Below, piece by piece: positions 1 to 5,807 of a stretch of 8,428 bases of DNA (position 1 is its first letter; each line of letters starts with the position of its first letter). Under the pieces are notes generated by a model. It saw nothing but the letters and a program-made list of their open reading frames with translations, ran no database searches and was not told where the DNA came from. Source of the DNA: a bacterium (lineage in GTDB: Bacteria > Desulfobacterota > Anaeroferrophillalia > Anaeroferrophillales > Tharpellaceae); the NCBI GenBank assembly GCA_029935295.1, contig JAOZKP010000123.1:1-8428 (forward strand). Reading direction: 5' to 3'. Position numbers and translations under genes: made by a program.

Positions 1-70
1 AAAAAACCTGCTCCTGACCAACTCCGGCTTCGGCGGCGTTAATGCGGCCCTGATTCTGCAAAGGACTTAA
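1..70 (+). CDS. Beta-ketoacyl-ACP synthase (KAS I/II type), C-terminal end only
   Basis: This is the 3' end of a gene that begins before the window. Reading from base 2, the last 22 codons end in N-S-G-F-G-G-V-N-A-A-L-I-L and then a TAA stop at 68-70. That is the conserved C-terminal glycine-rich segment of FabF/FabB-type condensing enzymes, where the Phe of the G-F-G-G loop gates the active site. The usual motif is N-S-F-G-F-G-G-x-N; here it is one residue shorter, with the first Phe missing. The catalytic Cys and His residues lie upstream and cannot be checked. The gene runs directly into a KS-like chain length factor 4 bases later, and a KS/CLF pair is characteristic of type II polyene or polyketide synthases. 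Family call is firm; substrate is unknown. Confidence 0.8.
   Translation, partial: KNLLLTNSGFGGVNAALILQRT
61..65 (+). promoter_or_regulatory. Ribosome binding site AAGGA for a TTG start
   Basis: AAGGA lies 9 bases before the TTG at 75, inside the last codons of the upstream synthase gene. No ATG or GTG in the right frame is available nearby, so this site decides the TTG start. It suggests translation of the two synthase-like proteins is linked. Confidence 0.6.
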
Positions 71-74
71 AATT

Positions 75-857
75 TTGCCAACCGACTCGGCATCAACCTC
101 ATATCCATTTATCAAAACCCGACTTACCGGTATCGGCTGGGTCAACGCCTCAGGTTCAGGCCGGGGCCGATGTGACCGGGCTCCGGAATGGCCCGGTGGT
201 ACTCCGGCTGTACCCGCCGCGATTTTAAAATCGCTTAAAGGCGGTTCGCGCTTCGGCCGGCTTGACCTCTTTTCGCAGATCGGAGTTGCTGCCATTGGTT
301 TAGCTTTACAGGATGCAGGCCATCTACAGAAACAACCAGCAGAAAAATCAGACAATAACCCACAAACTGACCTCAACCCGACAACCACAGGTTTAATCTG
401 CGCCACAACCAGCAGCTGTTCTCTCACCGACCACAACTTTTTTAATACAGTGAAAGATGAGCCACAACTTGCCAGCCCCGGACTTTTCGTCTATACTCTG
501 GCAACCAGTTTTTTAGGTGAAGCGGCTCTGCGGTTTTCTCTAACCGGCTTGACTATGGCCGTAACCGAACCCCGGCCCCAGGCCGCAGATGCTATTTGTA
601 TTGCGATCGAAGAACTGACCACCGGCGATGATGAGATAATAGTTACCGGACTCTGCAATCTTTTCAATGTAGACAGTAAAGCTCTGCAAACTTCCGGAGC
701 CCTGTTTCTCGTACTTGAAAAAGAGACTGGAAGCGAAACAACGTCGGGGAACAGAAGCTATGCAACTCTGAGTTGCAATCCACACACAAATGTTCTTTAC
801 TGCAACAACCAACCCTGCCCGGATATTTTCTCTCTATGCAAGATGATCTGCGGCTAA
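75..857 (+). CDS. Beta-ketoacyl synthase-like chain length factor, probably non-catalytic
   Basis: A 260-residue protein resembling the N-terminal half of a ketoacyl synthase, the short 'beta-ketoacyl synthase chain length factor' family (Pfam Ketoacyl-synt_2 by recollection; ApeC of aryl polyene clusters is a member). KS-like segments are R-F-G-R-L-D-L-F-S-Q at 59-68, the G-L-A-L-Q-D-A-G helix at 75-82, L-A-S-P-G-L-F-V-Y-T-L at 132-142, and L-G-E-A-A-L-R-F at 147-154. At the nucleophile position, where an active KS has V-x-T-A-C, this protein has V-T-E-P (163-166), so the Cys appears to be replaced by Pro. It therefore probably serves as the silent partner of the upstream KS and helps set chain length. 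A hydrophilic insert (about 84-104) and five Cys in the last 27 residues are unusual. The start is TTG, chosen because of AAGGA 9 bases upstream. The next gene follows after 22 bases. Confidence 0.8.
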   Translation: MPTDSASTSYPFIKTRLTGIGWVNASGSGRGRCDRAPEWPGGTPAVPAAILKSLKGGSRFGRLDLFSQIGVAAIGLALQDAGHLQKQPAEKSDNNPQTDLNPTTTGLICATTSSCSLTDHNFFNTVKDEPQLASPGLFVYTLATSFLGEAALRFSLTGLTMAVTEPRPQAADAICIAIEELTTGDDEIIVTGLCNLFNVDSKALQTSGALFLVLEKETGSETTSGNRSYATLSCNPHTNVLYCNNQPCPDIFSLCKMICG

Positions 858-879
858 ACCTTATGGAAATCTGTTTATT

Positions 880-2148
880 ATGAAGATGCGACTTATCTAT
901 CCCCGCTGGCCCAAACTGAAACAGCAGACCGAATTTCATCTGCCCCCGCACGGCCCCGTGGTTTTCGCCGCGACGGTTCCGGCAGAGGTTGATCTCAAAT
1001 TTACTGATGACAATCTTCAGGAGATCGACCTTGAAGAAACACCTGATCTGGTAGTTATGTCGGTGATGCTCACCTGCCAGCTGCCCCGGGCTTTCGAGAT
1101 TGCCGATCATTTCCGCGCCCGGAAAATTCCGGTAATCTTCGGCGGAATTGCGACCATGCTCCATGCCGAAGAGGTTAAGGAACATGCAGATTCGGTTTTT
1201 TTAGGCGAATCCGAAGGGCGTTATGCCACTGTTATTACAGATTTAGAGGCCGGAAAACTGAAACCTGTCTATGATTATCTGCATAATCATCCGGATATCA
1301 ATCTCGTCGGCCCGGCCCGGCGCGATATTTTAAACCGCGAACTCTACAATTACCGCGGCGTCCAGATGCTCGATCTGGTACATGCCTCACGGGGCTGCAA
1401 ATTCAACTGTTTCCCCTGTAGCACGGCCTATCTTGGCGGCCAGAAATTCCGCCCGCGGCCGGTCGCTCAGGTAATTGCAGAGATGGAACAAATCCCCAAC
1501 AACCGCCTATTTATCGTCGACAACTCTTTAGCTCAAGATCGCGACTGGCTGATTGAGCTCTTTACGGCGATGAAACCGCTTAAAAAGAAGTGGGTTTCTC
1601 ATCCAATTTTAGACGATGAAGAGGTCGTCAAACTGGCTGCAGAAGCTGGCTGCTGGTATGTTTATCAGGCAATCATCGACACCTCGCCGGTTATTGCCGG
1701 CCGCATCAAACGCCTGAAAGAACACGGCATCGGGGTGGAGGGCACAATTCTTCTTGGCACCGATGACCAGGACGAAACCTATATTAAAAATCTAGTCGAT
1801 TTTCTCCTGGGCATTAATCTTGATGTCGCCGAGTTTACGATCCTGACCCCATTCCCGCACACACCGCTGCGGACCCAGCTGGAAAAAGAGGATCGAATCT
1901 TAAACAATAACTGGATCGAATACACCACAGACAAGGTCGTATTTCAGCCCAAACAGATGACCCCGGCCAAACTCCAGGAACTTTTCCACTACGCCTGGGA
2001 TGCTTTTTATGCCGACGGCGGTTACCAGATCAAAATGGGAGCACTCTTTCAAAACGTTATTGCCCGGGAGATGGCAGACGGCACCTACCGCCGCTACGAT
2101 CCCAAAAAATCCCGCAAATTTAAACGCACAACTCCGGCGGCAACATGA
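880..2148 (+). CDS. B12-binding-domain radical SAM protein (first of a tandem pair)
   Basis: A 422-residue cobalamin-type radical SAM enzyme. The N-terminal Rossmann-like B12-binding domain spans about 20-145. It shows F-T-D-D-N-L-Q-E-I-D (41-50), which matches the 'DEN..ID' motif of this class, and I-P-V-I-F-G-G-I-A-T (83-92). It lacks the D-x-H-x-x-G cobalamin-ligating motif, as is common in B12-radical SAM proteins. The radical SAM core follows, with the [4Fe-4S] ligands C173-x3-C177-x2-C180 in R-G-C-K-F-N-C-F-P-C. Further along, I-L-T-P-F-P-H-T-P-L at 321-330 matches the conserved 'P.PGT.L' strand of class B enzymes. Members perform methylation, cyclisation or other C-C bond chemistry; the substrate here is not identifiable. 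The ATG start has only a weak GGA-type site 12 bases upstream, and a second ATG lies two codons later. The stop overlaps the next gene by 4 bases (ATGA), indicating coupled translation. Confidence 0.87.
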   Translation: MKMRLIYPRWPKLKQQTEFHLPPHGPVVFAATVPAEVDLKFTDDNLQEIDLEETPDLVVMSVMLTCQLPRAFEIADHFRARKIPVIFGGIATMLHAEEVKEHADSVFLGESEGRYATVITDLEAGKLKPVYDYLHNHPDINLVGPARRDILNRELYNYRGVQMLDLVHASRGCKFNCFPCSTAYLGGQKFRPRPVAQVIAEMEQIPNNRLFIVDNSLAQDRDWLIELFTAMKPLKKKWVSHPILDDEEVVKLAAEAGCWYVYQAIIDTSPVIAGRIKRLKEHGIGVEGTILLGTDDQDETYIKNLVDFLLGINLDVAEFTILTPFPHTPLRTQLEKEDRILNNNWIEYTTDKVVFQPKQMTPAKLQELFHYAWDAFYADGGYQIKMGALFQNVIAREMADGTYRRYDPKKSRKFKRTTPAAT

Positions 2149-3485
2149 GCCGGGTACTCCTTATTTCAACCAACCGGGCGACCACTCCCTATGTTGTCTA
2201 TCCTTTAGGGATGGCAGTTGTTGCCGGGGCTTTAAGTGAAGTCGGGCACCAGGTTGAACAACTTGACATGCTCGCAACCGCTGATGATACAGGGCAACTA
2301 CAGCAAACAATTGACCAGTTTAACCCCGATTTCATCTGTCTCTCCCTGCGCAATATCGACAATGTGGACTCAATCAGCGGTGATGCCGGCTGGTTCCTGG
2401 AACATTCCAAAAGTATTATTACTGACATTCGGACTTTGACTGAAGTCCCGCTGATTATCGGCGGCCCCGCTTTTTCACTGATGCCGGAAGAAATTCTCAA
2501 CTACCTGCAGGCCGATTACGGGGTAGTCGGAGAAGGCGAAGAAGCTCTGCCGCAATTACTGGCCGACATTGCCAACGGCAATCAGACGCAAACAATTGTT
2601 AAAGGAGAAACACCGCTTCCAGGAGATCGGTTTGCAACCCCACAGTTTCAACCGGAGCTTTTAAGTTTTTATCAGGAACGCAGTGGGATCGCCAACCTCC
2701 AGACCAAACGCGGCTGCCCGCACCACTGCAGCTACTGCACCTATCCACAATTGGAAGGCCATGCATTTCGCCGCCGGGCCGCAAATTCAGTTGCGGATGA
2801 CATTGAACATCTGATCAATACCTACAATATCGAAACCCTCTTTTTTGTCGATTCCGTCTTCAATGACAATAAAGGACACCATCTCGAAATTGCCGAAGAA
2901 ATTTTAAGCCGATCTCTAAAAATCAGATGGAGTGCTTTTTTCCGGCCCGCCGGCATGAGCTTAAACGATCTCAAACTCATGCAGAGATCAGGATTGTTTG
3001 CGGTTGAATCCGGCAGCGATGCCCTCACCGATCCAACTCTCAAAGGGCTAGGTAAAGGTTTTCAGCTTAACGATATTTTCACTACCCACAATATCTGCCG
3101 GGAGCTTAAACTGCCGATTGCCCACTATCTCATCTTCGGCGGACCGAATGAAACCCCGGAAACCTTGACTGAGGGCCTGGAAAATCTCAACCAAATTGAC
3201 GACGGGGTAATTTTTCTCTTCTCCGGCCTCAGGATTCTGCCCGGAACCAGACTCTACAAAACTGCAATCAAAGAGGGAATTTTGGCGGCCGAAACCTCTC
3301 TTTTGCGACCTACCTACTATTTTTCACCGAACATTGACTCTGAAATCATGAATCAGCAACTGCTTGCCGCCTGCAAGGGCCACCGCAAACGCCTCTTTCC
3401 CCCGGAAGATGCCCTGCAGCGTATGCAGATCATGCAGCGTTTCGGCTTCAAGGGCCTGCTCTGGGACCAACTACTGCAGCAATAA
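2145..3485 (+). CDS. B12-binding-domain radical SAM protein (second of a tandem pair)
   Basis: A 446-residue protein with the same architecture as its upstream neighbour but divergent in sequence. The B12-binding domain covers about 1-150, with P-L-G-M-A-V-V-A-G-A-L (20-30), V-P-L-I-I-G-G-P-A-F (101-110) and V-V-G-E-G-E-E-A-L (127-135). These are hallmark segments of B12-radical SAM proteins; no D-x-H-x-x-G is seen. The [4Fe-4S] motif is C191-x3-C195-x2-C198 in R-G-C-P-H-H-C-S-Y-C-T-Y-P. F-G-G-P-N-E-T (331-337) and I-L-P-G-T-R-L-Y (364-371) mark the C-terminal half of the barrel. The start is the ATG of the ATGA overlap with the preceding stop, and no good independent ribosome site is visible, so translation is probably coupled. 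Position after a KS/CLF pair suggests tailoring of an acyl or polyene product, which is inference. It is the last gene of this operon. Confidence 0.88.
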   Translation: MSRVLLISTNRATTPYVVYPLGMAVVAGALSEVGHQVEQLDMLATADDTGQLQQTIDQFNPDFICLSLRNIDNVDSISGDAGWFLEHSKSIITDIRTLTEVPLIIGGPAFSLMPEEILNYLQADYGVVGEGEEALPQLLADIANGNQTQTIVKGETPLPGDRFATPQFQPELLSFYQERSGIANLQTKRGCPHHCSYCTYPQLEGHAFRRRAANSVADDIEHLINTYNIETLFFVDSVFNDNKGHHLEIAEEILSRSLKIRWSAFFRPAGMSLNDLKLMQRSGLFAVESGSDALTDPTLKGLGKGFQLNDIFTTHNICRELKLPIAHYLIFGGPNETPETLTEGLENLNQIDDGVIFLFSGLRILPGTRLYKTAIKEGILAAETSLLRPTYYFSPNIDSEIMNQQLLAACKGHRKRLFPPEDALQRMQIMQRFGFKGLLWDQLLQQ

Positions 3486-3528
3486 TAATCACTCGCCTTA
3501 AACTAAACCTTTATTGTCGACTTTCTTC

Positions 3529-3558
3529 TTGACAGCGAACAAAACAACGTGTTACGAA
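3529..3558 (+). promoter_or_regulatory. Candidate sigma-70-like promoter for the lipoprotein-letAB operon
   Basis: A perfect -35 hexamer TTGACA (3529-3534) is followed after 18 bases by TACGAA (3553-3558), which matches only half of the -10 consensus. The location, about 75 bases before the next gene, is suitable. The weak -10 keeps confidence low. If it is real, the inverted repeat at 3566-3583 lies around or just after the transcription start, where it could act as an operator or leader hairpin. Confidence 0.3.
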
Positions 3559-3565
3559 TGTGAGC

Positions 3566-3583
3566 AGCTTTAACAATAAAGCT
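3566..3583. repeat. Perfect 7-bp inverted repeat, AGCTTTA-ACAA-TAAAGCT
   Basis: The two 7-base arms are exact reverse complements around a 4-base loop. No run of T follows on either strand, so it is not a typical intrinsic terminator. It could be an operator half-site pair, a leader hairpin, or a weak or factor-assisted end of the upstream transcript. Confidence 0.5.
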
Positions 3584-3619
3584 ATAGAAGAAAATTAAGC
3601 AGTTTATAATGCATAAGAA

Positions 3620-3625
3620 AAGGAG
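3620..3625 (+). promoter_or_regulatory. Strong ribosome binding site AAGGAG
   Basis: A full-consensus AAGGAG with 8 bases of spacing to the ATG at 3634. It fixes the lipoprotein start and suggests efficient translation; it is the strongest such site in the window. Confidence 0.8.
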
Positions 3626-3633
3626 AAAAACTC

Positions 3634-4467
3634 ATGAAATTATTTAAATCTATTACCCTGCTGGTTCTCATTTCGCTGGCCCTGATCGCCTGCAGTGGTG
3701 TTGATAGTAATAAAGATCTTGCCGCATCCCCCACTCTTGAACGTATCGTCAGCCGGGGTGAGCTTATTGTCGGCACGGCCGCCTCGATGCCGCCGCTTAA
3801 TATGACTACCAAAGATGGTAAAATAATCGGTATTGAACCTGACATTGCCACCTTTATCGCCGGCGGCATGGGAGTCAAACTGACGCTTAAACCGATGGCT
3901 TTTCACGAACTTCTGCCGGCACTTGAGGCCGGAGAAGTTGACATCATCATGTCTAACATGACAATCACCGGCAAGCGCAACCTTAAAGTCGCTTTCGTCG
4001 GCCCCTATTTCATCTCCGGCAAGTCAATTCTCACTAAAGATATTGCCTTTGCATCGATCGAAAACGGTACCGAACTCAACAAACCCGAAATCTCTTTGGC
4101 CGCGCTCAAAGGCTCAACCAGCCAGCAGGTGATTGAAACCCTGCTGCCTAAAGCTAAGTTGGTAGCCACAAACACTTATGATGATGCCGTCAAACTGGTC
4201 ATTGACAGAAAAGTTAATGCTTTGGTTGCCGATTACCCGATCTGCCTGATCTCAACTTTTCGCTATCCCGAAGAAGAACTTTCAACCATGCTTAAACCTT
4301 TTACTTTTGAACCGATTGGCATTGCCGCTCCGGCTAATGACCCGCTCCTGGTTAACTGGCTGAATAATTTCCTGATCTCATTTAAAGGCAGCGGCGAACT
4401 CAAAAAAGTCACCAACTACTGGCTTAACAATGACGAATGGGTTAAGCGTCTGCCTGATATCAAGTAA
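3634..4467 (+). CDS. Solute-binding lipoprotein, amino-acid-type (SBP family 3)
   Basis: A 277-residue exported protein. The N-terminus has K2 and K5, a hydrophobic stretch, and a lipobox L-I-A-C at 17-20. C20 would be lipidated and is followed by Ser, which in the E. coli Lol rule favours the outer membrane. The mature part is a family 3 periplasmic binding domain (about 34-267): G-E-L-I-V-G-T (42-48), G-I-E-P-D-I-A (66-72), G-E-V-D-I-I-M-S-N-M-T (100-110), and R115 before F-V-G-P-Y-F (121-126). In amino-acid-binding members the equivalent Arg contacts the ligand carboxylate, and D200 (in V-A-D-Y) sits where an Asp usually binds the amino group. Both are present, so it probably binds a small amino-acid-like ligand. 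No ABC permease or ATPase gene is adjacent. Instead letA-like and letB-like genes follow, the first after 25 bases, suggesting one operon. A sensory or accessory role is possible. Confidence 0.82.
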   Translation: MKLFKSITLLVLISLALIACSGVDSNKDLAASPTLERIVSRGELIVGTAASMPPLNMTTKDGKIIGIEPDIATFIAGGMGVKLTLKPMAFHELLPALEAGEVDIIMSNMTITGKRNLKVAFVGPYFISGKSILTKDIAFASIENGTELNKPEISLAALKGSTSQQVIETLLPKAKLVATNTYDDAVKLVIDRKVNALVADYPICLISTFRYPEEELSTMLKPFTFEPIGIAAPANDPLLVNWLNNFLISFKGSGELKKVTNYWLNNDEWVKRLPDIK

Positions 4468-4492
4468 AGCTTGAAAAGAGGCCAACAACATA

Positions 4493-5143
4493 ATGGCGAC
4501 CAATACCGTAAAACCTGATCTTACATCTGGATTTGACTTAAACCAGGTGCTGGCCTGCCCGGGGTGTGACCTGCTGCTCGAAAAACTGACATTGGCTCCA
4601 GGTGAAAAACTTATCTGCCCCCGCTGTGGGGAAACCCTTCACACACCTAAAAAAGACTCAATCAATCACAGCCTGGTTCTGGCCCTGACCGGGCTTCTGC
4701 TCTTTCCCTACGCGATTTTCATGCCGATTATGACGCTGGATACAATGGGTATAAAAAATACCGGCACAATTTTCGATGGTGTCATTTCAACTTGGAATTC
4801 CGGCTATATCTTCGTTGCCCTGATTCTGGCTCTGACCAGTATCATCTTCCCGTTAATTAAATTTATGCTTCTCTTCTGCATCAGCCTGAACCTTAAACTC
4901 AACCGTACTCCATATTACCTGATATCTTTTATGCGAACCTATATTCATCTGGATGAATGGGGAATGCTTGAGGTCTTTATGATCGGCATATTGGTAACTA
5001 TTATAAAAATGCATCACATGGCTAACATTCACTATAACGTAGGTTTTTTCTGCTTTGTCGCTCTTATGATGGTTGCCTTGGGCTCATCTTTGATGCTGGA
5101 TAAAGAGGAATTCTGGTTTGCAATTGAGCAGGGAGAAAGTTAG
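4493..5143 (+). CDS. letA: PqiA-domain membrane protein, N-terminal half of a split LetA/PqiA
   Basis: A 216-residue inner-membrane protein equal to one PqiA domain. It starts with a cytoplasmic zinc-ribbon: C22-x2-C25 and C42-x2-C45. Four hydrophobic segments follow, at about 58-80, 104-132, 158-175 and 183-203. P-Y-A-I-F-M-P-I-M (72-80) and W-G-M-L-E-V-F-M-I-G (156-165) match conserved PqiA motifs, although the usual W-S-M-L-D reads W-G-M-L-E here. E. coli LetA and PqiA are about 420 residues with two such domains in one chain. Here the domains are on separate genes, this one being followed 3 bases later by the second. In E. coli, LetA is thought to feed lipids into the LetB tube. AAGAGG 11 bases upstream supports the ATG. 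The family call is firm; LetA rather than PqiA is inferred from the seven-domain LetB partner. Confidence 0.87.
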   Translation: MATNTVKPDLTSGFDLNQVLACPGCDLLLEKLTLAPGEKLICPRCGETLHTPKKDSINHSLVLALTGLLLFPYAIFMPIMTLDTMGIKNTGTIFDGVISTWNSGYIFVALILALTSIIFPLIKFMLLFCISLNLKLNRTPYYLISFMRTYIHLDEWGMLEVFMIGILVTIIKMHHMANIHYNVGFFCFVALMMVALGSSLMLDKEEFWFAIEQGES

Positions 5144-5146
5144 AAG

Positions 5147-5770
5147 ATGCCTGCCTTAAGCGCAGCTGCAACTGCCCGTGACGCCAATCTGGCTCTCTGT
5201 CACGACTGCCACAAGCTTGTAGCTTTGCCGCAAACAGGCAACTCCCACAATCTCTGTCCCCGTTGCGGCGCCGGCCTCCATTTTCGCAAACCCGCTAGCC
5301 TCAACCGAACCTGGGCCCTGGTCATTACCGCTTTAACCCTTACTTTCCCGGCAAATATCCTGCCCATTATGAATGTCAATTTTCTCGGTGGCTCTGATGC
5401 CTCAACGATTATGGATGGCATTATCTACTTCTTTCAGGAAGGCTCCTACGGTATCGGCCTGGTTATCCTGACCGCAAGTATTCTCGTACCCTGTTTCAAG
5501 ATTGTCGGCCTGATTCTGATTCTTCTCTCCATTCATTTTCGCTGGAAATCATGGCTGCGTCACAAAGCCCTGCTGTTTCGCATCATCGAATTCATCGGCC
5601 GCTGGTCGATGCTTGATATTTTTGTTATTTCGCTCCTGCAGGTTCTGGTGAATTTCACCAATATCAGCTCCATCAGTGCCGACTCCGCCGCCCCCTATTT
5701 TGTCGGAGTTGTGTTAAGTACCATGTTTGCAGCTATAACATTCGACCCCAGGCTGCTCTGGGATGCATAA
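5147..5770 (+). CDS. letA: PqiA-domain membrane protein, C-terminal half of a split LetA/PqiA
   Basis: A 207-residue partner of the preceding protein, with its own zinc-ribbon (C18-x2-C21 and C37-x2-C40) and about four membrane segments (about 55-76, 102-129, 155-170 and 183-198). Family motifs are clear: P-A-N-I-L-P-I-M (68-75), R-W-S-M-L-D-I-F-V-I (152-161) and the terminal F-D-P-R-L-L-W-D (199-206), which resembles the normal C-terminus of full-length LetA/PqiA. It therefore corresponds to the second domain. The start ATG lies 3 bases after the previous stop, with GGGAGA 10 bases upstream inside that gene, so translation is probably coupled in equal amounts. It likely pairs with the first half to rebuild one LetA-like lipid translocating unit under LetB. 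The reading frame change between the halves, and a separate start and ribosome site, argue for a true gene split. Confidence 0.88.
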   Translation: MPALSAAATARDANLALCHDCHKLVALPQTGNSHNLCPRCGAGLHFRKPASLNRTWALVITALTLTFPANILPIMNVNFLGGSDASTIMDGIIYFFQEGSYGIGLVILTASILVPCFKIVGLILILLSIHFRWKSWLRHKALLFRIIEFIGRWSMLDIFVISLLQVLVNFTNISSISADSAAPYFVGVVLSTMFAAITFDPRLLWDA

Positions 5771-5807
5771 AATATTTCTCTCTATAAATACAATAAGGTA
5801 ATGCATC

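Larger units (their letters stand above)
3486..3633 (+). other. Intergenic region between two operons
   Basis: A 148-base AT-rich gap, the only sizeable one in the window. It contains a TTGACA hexamer (3529-3534), a perfect 7-bp inverted repeat (3566-3583), a TATAAT (3605-3610) and a strong ribosome site (3620-3625). No small ORF with a convincing start was found in it. It probably holds the end of the radical SAM transcript and the promoter of the lipoprotein-letAB operon. Confidence 0.6.

Noticed and set aside
75..857. The short KS homologue as an active condensing enzyme
   Set aside because: The nucleophile Cys appears to be missing and the protein is only about 260 residues, too short for the second half with the catalytic His residues.
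664..1185. A 173-codon open frame on the - strand
   Set aside because: It lies across two well supported + strand genes, has no recognisable domain and looks like a shadow of their codon pattern.
3566..3583. The inverted repeat as a rho-independent terminator
   Set aside because: The stem is AT-rich and only 7 bp, and no T run follows on either strand.
3605..3610. TATAAT as the main promoter -10 of the lipoprotein gene
   Set aside because: The -35 region at proper spacing (CTATAG) is poor, and initiation about 7 bases later would leave a leader beginning almost at the ribosome site.
3582..3906. Two overlapping - strand open frames opposite the lipoprotein gene
   Set aside because: Both are antisense to a clear signal peptide and binding-domain sequence and show no protein family features.
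5783..5788. TATAAA as an internal promoter before letB
   Set aside because: No -35 element at the right spacing was seen and the gap is only 37 bases within an evident operon.
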